From: Pseudomonas helleri
GTDB lineage: Bacteria; Pseudomonadota; Gammaproteobacteria; Pseudomonadales; Pseudomonadaceae
Assembly (NCBI RefSeq): GCF_009600315.1
Contig: NZ_WIWC01000045.1
Coordinates: 1 to 41,582, forward strand
Length of the DNA stretch: 41,582 nucleotides
Reading direction: 5' to 3'
Position numbers and translations under genes: made by a program. Below, one piece after another: positions 7,104 to 15,412 of the stretch (positions are counted from its first letter, which is position 1; each line of letters begins with the position of its first letter). Under the pieces are notes generated by a model that did no database searches, was not told the origin of the DNA, and was given only the letters and a program-made list of their open reading frames with translations.

Positions 7104-7901
7104 ACGGCGCGCCACGTACAAGTCGATGAGGTAGCGCGCGATTGAGCGCGACGCGGGCAACGGTGGCAAGTTGTGCACATTGAACCACTGCGCATCTTCT
7201 ATCTCGTCGGCTTGAGGCACGATTTCACCGCCTGCATATTCAGCATGAAACCCCAGCATCATTGAGTGCGGGAATGGCCAGCACTGACTGCCGACATACT
7301 GGATATTTTTGACCTCCAACTGCACTTCCTCGCGAACTTCGCGAACAAGACATTCTTCGGCAGATTCCCCCGGCTCGGCGAACCCTGCCAGCGTGCTGTA
7401 CACGCCCGGTACAAAGCGTGGCGAGCGCGCCAGTAACACCTCATCACCCCGTGTGATCAACACAATCATGCTCGGCGAAATGCGCGGATAACTGCGTAAG
7501 TCGCAAGCCGCACAGTACATGGCTCGTTCCAGCGGAACTTGAGTCATGGCCAGGCCGCAACTGCCACAAAACCGGTGTTCGCGCGACCATGTGCCAATCT
7601 GCGCCGCGTAGCCCAGTACCTTGTAAAGGGTGTGATCACCTTCGAGCATAAAGGCCCGCAAACCCTGCCAGCGACACCCTTGTATGTGCGTGTGACTCTC
7701 AAGCTCCAACAGGTACACCGGTTCGCCATCCAGATACCCGATGCCGTGCTCAGCCAACACGGGCAACGCCTGACCCTTGATCCACTCGCGCGCAAACAGC
7801 GGCCCGTTATCGTCCAGCAAAAACCCATCGGGGCCGCGCACCACTGCCAGGCCGCCAGGTTGTTGTGTATCCAATACTGCTGTGGTCCAACGCGGTGTCA
7901 T
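7071..7901 (-). CDS. nudC: NAD(+)/NADH pyrophosphatase NudC
   Basis: Nudix hydrolase that cleaves NADH or NAD to NMN(H) and AMP; in E. coli it also removes NAD caps from RNA. The 276 residues contain a zinc ribbon (Cys112, Cys115, Cys130, Cys133) and the Nudix box at about 173-195 (GFAEPGE, then REVREEV). The NADH-specificity array is SQCWPFPHS at 205-213, where the usual Pro of SQPWPFPxS is Cys. The Nudix box has Gln where Gly normally follows the second Glu pair. It ends inside the convergent permease gene. It is followed upstream on the same strand by an isomerase gene 30 bases away, and may share its transcript. Confidence 0.9.
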   Translation of the reverse strand: MTPRWTTAVLDTQQPGGLAVVRGPDGFLLDDNGPLFAREWIKGQALPVLAEHGIGYLDGEPVYLLELESHTHIQGCRWQGLRAFMLEGDHTLYKVLGYAAQIGTWSREHRFCGSCGLAMTQVPLERAMYCAACDLRSYPRISPSMIVLITRGDEVLLARSPRFVPGVYSTLAGFAEPGESAEECLVREVREEVQLEVKNIQYVGSQCWPFPHSMMLGFHAEYAGGEIVPQADEIEDAQWFNVHNLPPLPASRSIARYLIDLYVARRLGHAEPVLPS

Positions 7902-7931
7902 TAAAGGATCCTTGGTCAGGGTGAAAAAACA

Positions 7932-8744
7932 TCAATCCAGAAATTCAGGCTTTTGCTTAGTCATGTGCGCCGTCATTGCCAAACGCAGGTCGCTGGACTG
8001 GAGCATGGCCGCGTTCCACGTCGCCACATAGTCCAGACCATCGTCAACCCGGTGATCGCGCATATAGCTGATCATCTGCTTGGTCCCGGCAATGGCAATC
8101 GGTGATTTTGCGGCAATATCTTGCGCAATTGCCATAACCCCGTCGATCAAGGTCTGATGATCCTCGAAAACCCGGTTGACCAAGCCTATGGCACGCGCTT
8201 CATCCGCAGCGACCATGCGCCCGGTATACGCCAGCTCACGCAACATACCATCACCGATAATTCGCGGAAGGCGTTGCAGCGTGCCGACATCCGCCGCCAT
8301 GCCCATATCAATTTCCTTGATCGAGAACTGCGCATCTTCTGCGGCATAGCGCATATCGCACGCAGCGATCAAATCGATGGCACCGCCCAGACAGTACCCT
8401 TGAATAGCCGCCAGCACCGGCTTTTGGCAGTGATCGACAGCATTGAATGAGGCTTGCATGTGCAAAATCTTGCGGCGCAGCAGGCGCGCGTTACGCCCCA
8501 CGTCCTTGCCCATTTCATTGGCAACAGAAGCCAGCAACATCAGGTCTATACCGGCCGAAAAGTGCTTGCCCGCGCCGCTTAGCACTACTACACGTACTGC
8601 ATCTGTCTCATCGATCCACTGGAAAATCTCAATGATCTCGGTCCAGAACGCCGCATTCATCGCATTGATTTTTTCAGGACGGTTGATCTGCACGTGGGCG
8701 ATATTACCTTTTAACTCAACCTGAAAAGCCTGGTAGTCGGACAT
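7932..8744 (-). CDS. Delta(3,5)-delta(2,4)-dienoyl-CoA isomerase (crotonase family)
   Basis: Auxiliary beta-oxidation enzyme for unsaturated fatty acids with odd-numbered double bonds. The 270 residues show the crotonase oxyanion-hole sequences SAGIDL (63-68) and GYCLGGAID (116-124). Asp124, Glu144 and Asp152 have the same 20 and 8 residue spacing as the catalytic Asp176, Glu196 and Asp204 of rat ECH1, and the flanking KEIDMGMAADVGTLQRLP is typical of this subgroup. Ordinary enoyl-CoA hydratases lack this triad. It is upstream of nudC on the same strand. Substrate assignment follows from the family; no other beta-oxidation gene is adjacent. Confidence 0.85.
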   Translation of the reverse strand: MSDYQAFQVELKGNIAHVQINRPEKINAMNAAFWTEIIEIFQWIDETDAVRVVVLSGAGKHFSAGIDLMLLASVANEMGKDVGRNARLLRRKILHMQASFNAVDHCQKPVLAAIQGYCLGGAIDLIAACDMRYAAEDAQFSIKEIDMGMAADVGTLQRLPRIIGDGMLRELAYTGRMVAADEARAIGLVNRVFEDHQTLIDGVMAIAQDIAAKSPIAIAGTKQMISYMRDHRVDDGLDYVATWNAAMLQSSDLRLAMTAHMTKQKPEFLD

Positions 8745-8838
8745 AACCTGAATCCTTTATGGAGTGCTGCTGCCGGTCAATTAGACGCGGACTATAACAA
8801 GCACAGCCGGGCTCAAGCAGGCCGTGATTACGCCAAAA

Positions 8839-9651
8839 CTAGAGAATAAATCGGTCAATGGCCTGCGCTACACCATCCTCCAGATTAGTGCCGGTCACCA
8901 CTTGCGCTTGCGCCCGAACCTCCTCAGGCGCCTGACCCATAGCTATCGAGAGTCCGGCACGATGAAACATGGCAGGATCATTGCCGCCATCACCAATCGC
9001 CGCCGTACGCGACAACGGCACATCCAAAAACTTGGCAAGCGTCACGAGGGCGTTGCCCTTGTTGGCCTCAAGTGCGGTGATATCGAGATAGCGCGCTTGA
9101 GAGCGGCTAGCCACTGCCAATCCATTCAACAAAGGCTGCAAGCGCTGATCAAGGTCCATCAATAAAGGGGCGTCACTGCAGGTCGCAACAATTTTGTGCA
9201 CCTGATCCAGATAAGGTTCGAAGCTCTCTACCACTTGCGGCGCGTAGCCCAACCCCTGTTGCTCATGCGCGACCATTTCGCCGTGTGGGTCACGCAACAG
9301 CCACTGGTCATCCACAAACAGCCAGACTTCAACCTTGAACTCAGCCAGAAAATCCAGGGTTATACGGACGGCATCCGGGTGGACATGATGGGATTGCAAA
9401 TACTCGCCTTGCGGGCTGACCAACAAACCACCATTGAACCCCGCGACGGGCAGTTTAATGTCCAACTGCCTGATGATTTCGCGCATCGCCCTGGGAGGTC
9501 GTCCCGACGCCAGCGTGAAGTAAATACCGGCGGCTTGAAGTGATTTGACCGCCTCAATATTTCGCGGGCTGAGCGTGTGGTCTGGCATAAGCAGCGTGCC
9601 ATCCATGTCACACAACACCAACTCGATAGCGTCTTTGTTCACGTCATTCAT
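8839..9651 (-). CDS. Cof-type HAD-IIB sugar phosphatase
   Basis: Haloacid-dehalogenase phosphatase, class IIB, expected to act on sugar phosphates or related small phosphates. The nucleophile motif LCDMDGTLL has Asp15 and Asp17. Motif II SGRPPRAM follows near 50. Motif IV is IGDGGNDPAMF near 222, with a IIB cap between. I chose ATG at 9651, which overlaps the zwf stop as ATGA; a GTG five codons upstream (9666) is also possible. Downstream of gnd and zwf, it is probably the last gene of that operon. P. putida KT2440 has the same order next to one of its zwf copies, as I recall it. Its substrate is not known. Confidence 0.85.
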   Translation of the reverse strand: MNDVNKDAIELVLCDMDGTLLMPDHTLSPRNIEAVKSLQAAGIYFTLASGRPPRAMREIIRQLDIKLPVAGFNGGLLVSPQGEYLQSHHVHPDAVRITLDFLAEFKVEVWLFVDDQWLLRDPHGEMVAHEQQGLGYAPQVVESFEPYLDQVHKIVATCSDAPLLMDLDQRLQPLLNGLAVASRSQARYLDITALEANKGNALVTLAKFLDVPLSRTAAIGDGGNDPAMFHRAGLSIAMGQAPEEVRAQAQVVTGTNLEDGVAQAIDRFIL

Positions 9652-11171
9652 CCTATTTTCAGCCACACCCGGCCATCACGGGCAAGCAGATCCTTGGCCG
9701 CCTGCGGGCCATCCTCACCCGCCTTGTACGGGTGTACCTCGGTGTGTTCACGCCAGGCATCCAGAAAAGGCTGAACGCCGCGCCAGCCATTTTCGATATT
9801 GTCGGCGCGCTGGAACAAGGTCTGATCGCCAGTCAGGCAGTCGTAAATCAATGTCTCGTAACCTGTGGACGGCTGTGCTTCAAAGAAGTCTTTGTAAGCA
9901 AAACCCAGTTCGATATCGGCCATCTTCAGACCTGGCCCCGGACGTTTGGCTTGCAGGTCAAACCACATCCCTTCGTTGGGTTGAATCTGGATACGCAAAT
10001 AGTTGGGCTTTATTCGCTCGACTTCGGTGTCACGGAACTGGGCATAAGGCGCAGGTTTAAAGCAGATCGCGATTTCGGTATCGCGGGCACTCATGCGTTT
10101 GCCGGTGCGCAGGTAAAACGGCACGCCAACCCAGCGCCAGTTATCGATCATCACCTTGAGTGCAACATAGGTCTCGGTCGTACTGTCGGGAGCCACGTTA
10201 TTTTCTTCGCGATAACCCGCAACCGGCTTGCCACCCAACTCACCCGCAGTGTACTGCCCACGCACCGAATTTTTCAGTGCGTCTTCTTTTGACCACGGAC
10301 GAATCGCGCCAATCACTTTGGCTTTTTCACCGCGCACTGCATCCGCGCCAAAGGCGGCTGGCGGCTCCATCGCCACCATCGCCAGTAACTGAAATAGATG
10401 GTTGGGCAGCATGTCGCGCAAAGCGCCGGTATGTTCGTAAAAACTACCACGCGTCTCGACCCCGACGGTTTCTGCCGCCGTGATCTGCACATGGTCAATG
10501 TAATGATTATTCCAGAAAGCTTCGAAAAGCCCGTTGGAAAAACGACTGACCAGAATGTTCTGAACGGTTTCCTTGCCCAGATAGTGGTCAATTCGATAAA
10601 TCTGCTTCTCGCTCATCACGGTCAGCAAGCAAGCATTCAAAGCTTGCGCCGACTCAAGATCCGAGCCAAAAGGTTTTTCAATGACTACCCGGCGAAACGC
10701 TTCCGGGGTTTCCTTGAGCAAACCGCTGGCGCCCAGCCGCTGTATCACCTCGCTAAAAAAACGTGGTGCAGTGGCCAGATAAAACACCGCATTGCCGGTG
10801 CCACTGGCGTTGATTTTCTGTTCCAGCGCCGCGTAGGTGCTGTCATCCAGAAAATCGCCCTGCACATAGCTGATGTTTTTCGCCAGCGAAGCCCATAACT
10901 CGGGGTTCAACCCTTGGCCGTCAGGATGATCCACTTTACTGGAGGCTTCATTGCGAATGAAATCCTCCAGTTTTTTGGCGAAGCCTTCATCACTGATTGC
11001 ATTGTGGTCAACGCCGACAATGCGCAGACCGTCGTCCAGCAAACCGTCCCTACTCAAGTTGTACAGCGCCGGCATCAGCAGGCGCTTTACCAGATCGCCG
11101 TGGGCACCAAACAGAAACAGTGTGGTGGGCGGCGCAGGGTGGGAATCGGATTTACTGGACTGATCAATCAT
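9648..11171 (-). CDS. zwf: Glucose-6-phosphate 1-dehydrogenase
   Basis: Oxidises glucose-6-phosphate to 6-phosphogluconolactone, feeding the Entner-Doudoroff and pentose phosphate routes. The 507-residue length is normal. The coenzyme site is GAHGDL at 22-27, a variant of the common GASGDL. The active-site signature RIDHYLGKE is at 193-201, with EKPFGSDL before it. The start overlaps the gnd stop by ATGA, and the stop overlaps the phosphatase start. Pseudomonads carry several zwf copies. This one sits with gnd rather than with hexR, pgl and eda, so it corresponds to the zwfB type of P. putida. No HexR-like TTGT/ACAA operator is obvious upstream of gnd. Confidence 0.95.
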   Translation of the reverse strand: MIDQSSKSDSHPAPPTTLFLFGAHGDLVKRLLMPALYNLSRDGLLDDGLRIVGVDHNAISDEGFAKKLEDFIRNEASSKVDHPDGQGLNPELWASLAKNISYVQGDFLDDSTYAALEQKINASGTGNAVFYLATAPRFFSEVIQRLGASGLLKETPEAFRRVVIEKPFGSDLESAQALNACLLTVMSEKQIYRIDHYLGKETVQNILVSRFSNGLFEAFWNNHYIDHVQITAAETVGVETRGSFYEHTGALRDMLPNHLFQLLAMVAMEPPAAFGADAVRGEKAKVIGAIRPWSKEDALKNSVRGQYTAGELGGKPVAGYREENNVAPDSTTETYVALKVMIDNWRWVGVPFYLRTGKRMSARDTEIAICFKPAPYAQFRDTEVERIKPNYLRIQIQPNEGMWFDLQAKRPGPGLKMADIELGFAYKDFFEAQPSTGYETLIYDCLTGDQTLFQRADNIENGWRGVQPFLDAWREHTEVHPYKAGEDGPQAAKDLLARDGRVWLKIG

Positions 11172-12148
11172 TTTTTAGACGTCTCCACGTGGCCACCGAA
11201 ACCAAAGCGCATGGCTGACAGCATTTTGTCGCCATAGAGGCTTTGCTGACGTGAACTGTAGCGGGCAAACAAGGCTTGCGACAGCACAGGCACTGGTGTC
11301 GATTGTTCCATCGCAGCTTCAATAGTCCAACGGCCTTCACCGCTGTCTGCTACAGCACCCGAGTAGCCATCCAATGCTTCGTCAGTGGCCAGAGCATCGG
11401 CGGTCAAATCGAGCAACCAGGACGACACAACGCTGCCGCGACGCCATACCTCAGCGATATCACCCAGGTTGAGGTCAAAACGCTGATCTTCAGGCAGGTT
11501 TTCACCGCCTTTCATTTTCATCAGGTTGAAGCCTTCGGCATACGCTTGCATCAAGCCGTATTCAATACCGTTGTGAACCATTTTTACGAAGTGCCCAGCG
11601 CCTGCAGGCCCCGCATGGATGTAGCCACGTTCAGCACGGTCGTCATCGGACTTGCGGTCCTTGGTGCGAGGAATATCGCCCATGCCCGGCGCCAGCGCTG
11701 CGAACAACGGATCCAGGTGCTTAACCACCTCGGTGTCACCGCCGATCATCATGCAATAGCCGCGCTCCAGCCCCCACACGCCACCGGATGTTCCAACGTC
11801 GACGTACTGGATACCTTTTGCAGACAACGCCTGCGCACGACGAATGTCGTCTTTGTAAAACGTGTTACCGCCATCGATGATGATGTCATCCGCGTCGAGC
11901 ATATTGCTCAACGCCTCAATGGTGTCTTCGGTCGGTGCACCTGAAGGTAGCATCACCCACACTGCACGCGGCTTGGACAGGCCGTCGACCATCGCCTGCA
12001 GGTCGGCAACAGCGGTTGCGCCTTCCTTTTCCAGCGTGTTGACGAAGTCGGTATTGCGGTCAAAAACCACGGTTGTATGCCCATTGAGCATCAGACGCCG
12101 CGCGATGTTACCGCCCATACGGCCCAATCCAATAATTCCCAACTGCAT
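11168..12148 (-). CDS. gnd: 6-phosphogluconate dehydrogenase, decarboxylating, short form
   Basis: Oxidative decarboxylation of 6-phosphogluconate to ribulose-5-phosphate. At 326 residues it is the short (GntZ/YqeC-like) type rather than the 470-residue E. coli form; short forms are often NAD-preferring. The coenzyme fold is GLGRMGGNIARRL at 7-19. The substrate signature is SGGVWGLERGYCMMIGG near 121-137. The catalytic lysine is Lys189 in FVKMVHNGIEYG. The start has GGGAG about 11 bases upstream. It is the first gene of an operon with zwf and the phosphatase, joined by 4-base stop/start overlaps. A tandem repeat framed by an 8-bp inverted repeat lies in its promoter region. Confidence 0.93.
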   Translation of the reverse strand: MQLGIIGLGRMGGNIARRLMLNGHTTVVFDRNTDFVNTLEKEGATAVADLQAMVDGLSKPRAVWVMLPSGAPTEDTIEALSNMLDADDIIIDGGNTFYKDDIRRAQALSAKGIQYVDVGTSGGVWGLERGYCMMIGGDTEVVKHLDPLFAALAPGMGDIPRTKDRKSDDDRAERGYIHAGPAGAGHFVKMVHNGIEYGLMQAYAEGFNLMKMKGGENLPEDQRFDLNLGDIAEVWRRGSVVSSWLLDLTADALATDEALDGYSGAVADSGEGRWTIEAAMEQSTPVPVLSQALFARYSSRQQSLYGDKMLSAMRFGFGGHVETSKK

Positions 12149-12185
12149 GTACTGTTGCTCCCAACGACAAATAAATAGGTGTGCA

Positions 12186-12224
12186 GCACCTTACTGCAGC
12201 AGTCTGCAGCAGTGGTTAAGGTGC
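12186..12224. repeat. Tandem 10-bp repeat inside an 8-bp inverted repeat upstream of gnd
   Basis: CTGCAGCAGT occurs twice in direct succession (12194-12203 and 12204-12213). The pair is framed by GCACCTTA (12186-12193) and TAAGGTGC (12217-12224), a perfect 8-bp inverted repeat. It is 38-76 bases upstream of the gnd ATG, so it lies in the leader or core promoter. A 10-bp period places both copies on the same face of DNA, as for an operator. Alternatively it folds as an RNA hairpin. Confidence 0.6.
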
Positions 12225-12447
12225 CCGGCTTGGATTAGTCCTAGCGCATGGTGCGTAGTTTCGCACAAGCAGCCACTCAGATTCGCGATTCAATGCGTCC
12301 AAAAGACGAACGAACGTGCACAGACAGCAAAAAATATAAAAGTTCCCTTCCGACGAAAAAGAAATCAGAATTGGCGCTGACAGTGATCCACGCTCCTGAA
12401 TGGGGCGTTCGGGTACTCGATGATAGATGCCAGAGGCCACACCCATC

Positions 12448-12612
12448 ATGAACACCGTAATGTCTGCTCGACCTGCCCAAACACTTTATGTGTCGATCCG
12501 CCGCGACGAACTGCGCCAACTCAAGGATGAGCGTGCACAGTTACAACACCAGGTCGAACAGCTACGCCAACAGCTACATATCGCCCAGAGCGGGTTAACC
12601 CCTCTGCGCTAA
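12448..12612 (+). CDS. Small coiled-coil protein, 54 aa
   Basis: The predicted protein begins MNTVMSARPAQTLYVSIRRD and continues into a heptad-rich stretch (DELRQLKDERAQLQHQVEQL and on) that should form one coiled coil over about residues 20-45. An upstream in-frame ATG at 12427 has no ribosome site; the ATG at 12448 has AGAGG about 12 bases upstream, so I prefer it. No signal peptide or membrane segment is present. It sits alone between divergent gnd and cptA. I do not recognise a characterised homologue. The SIRRDELRQLKDER core looks constrained rather than random, so I believe it is a real gene. Confidence 0.55.
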   Translation: MNTVMSARPAQTLYVSIRRDELRQLKDERAQLQHQVEQLRQQLHIAQSGLTPLR

Positions 12613-12793
12613 AGCCGCCTGAACGGCACTGCGCGCGCCCTTCGCCGCATTTGCCGTCGCCCTCTACAAAGTTTTCACATCATTTTGGCAATACTGAAAC
12701 ACTTTGCGGCTGCTCACTATCGAAGCAGCCCTCATGTGTTGTGCCGGGCTATTCGGCATTAACAATTCAAGTTGTTATCAGCTGGAGCGCTGT

Positions 12794-14536
12794 ATGGGGA
12801 TGTTCAAACGCAGTCACACCTCTGCGAAAGGTTTCGATTGGGCCGGGTTAGGCTGGCTGTTTCTGTTCTTCTGGTATTTTTCAGGCATCACCCAACTGCT
12901 TATCCAGCTGACAGGCACTTCAGGGTTTTCCGGCTTTCGCCAAGCGTTCGTCATAAGTGCCGTCTGGCTGGCTCCGATGCTGATGTTCCCCAAGTACACC
13001 CGCATAATGGCCGCCGTTATTGGCGTCGTGCTGTGGGCATGCTCCATGGCCAGCCTCGGTTACTTCTTCATTTATCAGCAAGAGTTCTCGCAGAGCGTCA
13101 TCTTCATCATGTTCGAATCGAACATCTCTGAAGCGGGCGAGTACATGACGCAGTACTTCGCGTGGTGGATGGTTCTGGCATTTCTTGCGCATACCGCTTT
13201 TGCAATCTTCTTGTGGACCCGCCTGCGCCCGGTTTATATGCCCCGCCCGCAAGCCTGGGCCGCAGCCATCGCCCTACTGGTCGCGGTTGTGGGTTACCCG
13301 ATCATCAAACAGACGATCAAGCACGACACGATGGCCGCGGCCATGGAAAGCTTCGAAAGCCGCGTCGAGCCGGCCGTTCCCTGGCAAATGGTTGTCGCCT
13401 ATCGCCGTTATCTTGAGCAACTGGACAACATGCAAGGCATGCTGACCAAGGCCAGCAAGATCCCGCCCCTGACCAACCTCAAGGACAACGAAGCCGGCAA
13501 GCCCGCCACACTGGTGCTGGTGATTGGCGAATCCACTAATCGCCAGCGTATGAGCCTCTACGGCTACCCTCGAAAAACCACGCCCAACCTAGACAAATTG
13601 CGAGACCAGCTGGCTATTTTCGATAACGTAGTAACGCCCCGCCCCTACACCATCGAAGCGCTGCAACAAGTGCTCACCTTTGCAGACGAAGATAACCCTG
13701 ACCTTTACCTCAGCACGCCGTCACTGGTCAGCGTCATGAAGCAAGCGGGTTACAAAACCTTCTGGGTGACCAACCAACAAACCATGACCAAGCGCAACAC
13801 CATGCTCACCACGTTCTCGGAGCAGGCTGATGAACAGGTTTACCTGAACAACAACCGTAACCAGAACGCACGTCAATATGACGGTGATGTGATTGCCCCG
13901 TTCAACAAGATTCTGGCCGACTCCGCCCCACGCAAATTGATCGTGATCCACTTGCTGGGAACTCACATGAGCTACCAGTACCGCTACCCGCCGACCTTTG
14001 ACACATTCACTGATCGCAAGGGCGTCCCTGCCGGGCTGACCGATGATCAGGTTCCGACCTATAACAGTTACGACAATGCCGTTTTGTATAACGACTTTGT
14101 GGTCTCTAGCTTGATCAATGACTTTGCCAAAACTGATCCAAATGGCTTTTTGTTGTACCTGTCCGACCACGGCGAAGACGTATTTGACTCAGTGGGCCAC
14201 AAAACGCTGGGCCGTAATGAGGCCAAGCCGACAGCACCGATGTACACCATTCCCTTTATGGTTTGGGCCTCGCCAAAATGGCGTGAGGATCACGCGTGGA
14301 ACTTCGCCAGCGATCTTGGCCGCCCTTACAGCAGCTCGCAGTTCATTCACACCTGGGCTGATCTGGCGGGCCTGACGGCTGATGAGCTGGACGACAAAAG
14401 GAGTCTGGTCAGCGATCAATTTGTCGCCCGCCCGCAATTGATTGGCAACCCTTACCAGCGTCCGCAAAAGGCCTTGATAGACTTCAGCCTGATCAAACCC
14501 AAGCACCCGGCTCCCACGGACGTGGCCAAGCAGTAA
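12794..14536 (+). CDS. cptA: Phosphoethanolamine transferase CptA
   Basis: Inner-membrane enzyme that adds phosphoethanolamine to the lipopolysaccharide core. The 580-residue length matches E. coli CptA (577). Five N-terminal membrane segments cover roughly residues 15-190, followed by a periplasmic sulfatase-fold domain. Metal-site motifs are VIGESTNRQRMSLYGYPRKT, the nucleophile Thr expected in RPYTIEALQ, and LYLSDHGEDVFD. The chosen ATG has GGAG about 7 bases upstream; in-frame codons further upstream lack one. It is transcribed alone. The assignment against the lipid A enzyme EptA rests on overall resemblance to CptA/YijP, so the acceptor (core or lipid A) is less certain than the chemistry. 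Confidence 0.85.
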   Translation: MGMFKRSHTSAKGFDWAGLGWLFLFFWYFSGITQLLIQLTGTSGFSGFRQAFVISAVWLAPMLMFPKYTRIMAAVIGVVLWACSMASLGYFFIYQQEFSQSVIFIMFESNISEAGEYMTQYFAWWMVLAFLAHTAFAIFLWTRLRPVYMPRPQAWAAAIALLVAVVGYPIIKQTIKHDTMAAAMESFESRVEPAVPWQMVVAYRRYLEQLDNMQGMLTKASKIPPLTNLKDNEAGKPATLVLVIGESTNRQRMSLYGYPRKTTPNLDKLRDQLAIFDNVVTPRPYTIEALQQVLTFADEDNPDLYLSTPSLVSVMKQAGYKTFWVTNQQTMTKRNTMLTTFSEQADEQVYLNNNRNQNARQYDGDVIAPFNKILADSAPRKLIVIHLLGTHMSYQYRYPPTFDTFTDRKGVPAGLTDDQVPTYNSYDNAVLYNDFVVSSLINDFAKTDPNGFLLYLSDHGEDVFDSVGHKTLGRNEAKPTAPMYTIPFMVWASPKWREDHAWNFASDLGRPYSSSQFIHTWADLAGLTADELDDKRSLVSDQFVARPQLIGNPYQRPQKALIDFSLIKPKHPAPTDVAKQ

Positions 14537-14561
14537 GGCGGTACCGCTGTGTCCGCTCAGT

Positions 14562-14580
14562 AACAGGAATTAGTCCTGTT
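14562..14580 (+). terminator. Hairpin downstream of cptA
   Basis: AACAGGA (14562-14568) and TCCTGTT (14574-14580) form a perfect 7-bp stem around ATTAG, 25 bases after the cptA stop. The following bases are TAGCTT, so the U-tract is poor. A weak terminator is the simplest reading. Confidence 0.4.
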
Positions 14581-14676
14581 TAGCTTGACCGGCTCCTTTG
14601 TCATTCATGTGAAGAAACTATAACTTCATAACAATGACCCGGGAGTCGGCAGCCATGTCAGTGCCCACTATCCGCA

Positions 14677-14772
14677 ATGGATCAGAAGTACTACGAAGAA
14701 GTGGGATTTTATAAGGGGGTGATCTGGGGCGATCCGCGAAGACTGAGCGTGGCTGTTAAGTGGATGCTGTAA
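14677..14772 (+). pseudogene. C-terminal remnant of a TonB-dependent siderophore receptor
   Basis: Thirty-one codons and a TAA encode MDQKYYEEVGFYKGVIWGDP followed by RRLSVAVKWML. This is the pattern of the last two beta strands of siderophore receptors: YY..vGFY.G...GdPR followed by an alternating strand ending in a hydrophobic or aromatic residue. The reading frame is blocked by TGA at 14635-14637, and nothing upstream resembles the rest of a receptor. The remnant is therefore the 3' tip of a gene of about 2 kb that was deleted. Its own downstream hairpin seems to survive. FpvA-type or FhuE-type origin is possible but cannot be settled from 31 residues. Confidence 0.6.
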
Positions 14773-14793
14773 ACACAGCACCCGCACGCTCAG
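14743..14793 (+). terminator. Nested stem-loop at the end of the receptor remnant
   Basis: CTGAGCGTG (14743-14751) pairs exactly with CACGCTCAG (14785-14793). Inside, TGCTGT (14765-14770) pairs with ACAGCA (14775-14780) around AAAC. The structure includes the stop codon of the receptor remnant. There is no U-tract on the plus strand. It also lies just downstream of the convergent acetyltransferase gene. Confidence 0.4.
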
Positions 14794-14816
14794 TTCAGCA
14801 AGAAGCAGAGGCAAAC

Positions 14817-15302
14817 TTACAAATACTTGTTCCAGAACAACATGCGCCCGTGTGCGGGATCGAGCTGCCCCTCACTAAAGCCGAATTTACGATAAGAGCC
14901 CTGAGCCACCGGATTGCCTTCCAGCACTTCAAGGGTGATCTTGCAACATCCGCGCTGTCGTGCAATTTCTTCAACCTTGCGCAGCATGTTCTGACTCAAC
15001 CCCAAGCCACGATACGTGTTCACAACCGACACATCGTGCACGTTGACCAAAGGCTTGCCGGCAAAGGTCGAGAAGCCTTCAAAACAATTCACTAGTCCCG
15101 CGGCTTTGCCATCGACAAACGCCAATACGCTGAATGCATGCGGACGCTTGGCCAACTCCTCCGGCAAATGCTCCAGTACCTCCAGGGACAAGGCTTGCCC
15201 ACCACCCATCGGATCTGTGGCGTAGTGATTCAGAACCTCTCTCAGGGCTTGGGCATGCGTTGGATTTGTATAGTCTGCTTGCACTACCACGACATTGGAC
15301 AT
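14817..15302 (-). CDS. GNAT-family N-acetyltransferase
   Basis: A 161-residue single-domain acetyl-CoA-dependent acetyltransferase. The acetyl-CoA loop is visible as VVNTYRGLGLSQNMLRKVEE (motif A), preceded by the VHDVSV strand. Motif B follows as ITLEVLEGNPVAQGSYRKFGF, with the Asn and Tyr typical of small-molecule GNAT enzymes. The N-terminus YTNPTHAQALREVLNHYATDPMGG is characteristic of a pseudomonad and enterobacterial group. The substrate is unknown. The gene is convergent with cptA and the receptor remnant, and alone on its strand before the kinase gene. Confidence 0.82.
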   Translation of the reverse strand: MSNVVVVQADYTNPTHAQALREVLNHYATDPMGGGQALSLEVLEHLPEELAKRPHAFSVLAFVDGKAAGLVNCFEGFSTFAGKPLVNVHDVSVVNTYRGLGLSQNMLRKVEEIARQRGCCKITLEVLEGNPVAQGSYRKFGFSEGQLDPAHGRMLFWNKYL

Positions 15303-15412
15303 TGCACGTATTCCTCAACCACACGGGTCATTAGAGTCCCTTTCTGACAACGCCAGACATTAGCGCGAGCAAAGCTGCAGAAACAAGTAGCCGTTTTGAC
15401 ACGCACCCGAGA

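Noticed and set aside
9545..10292. Plus-strand open frames across the zwf gene
   Set aside because: They are antisense to an unambiguous zwf with normal length and active site.
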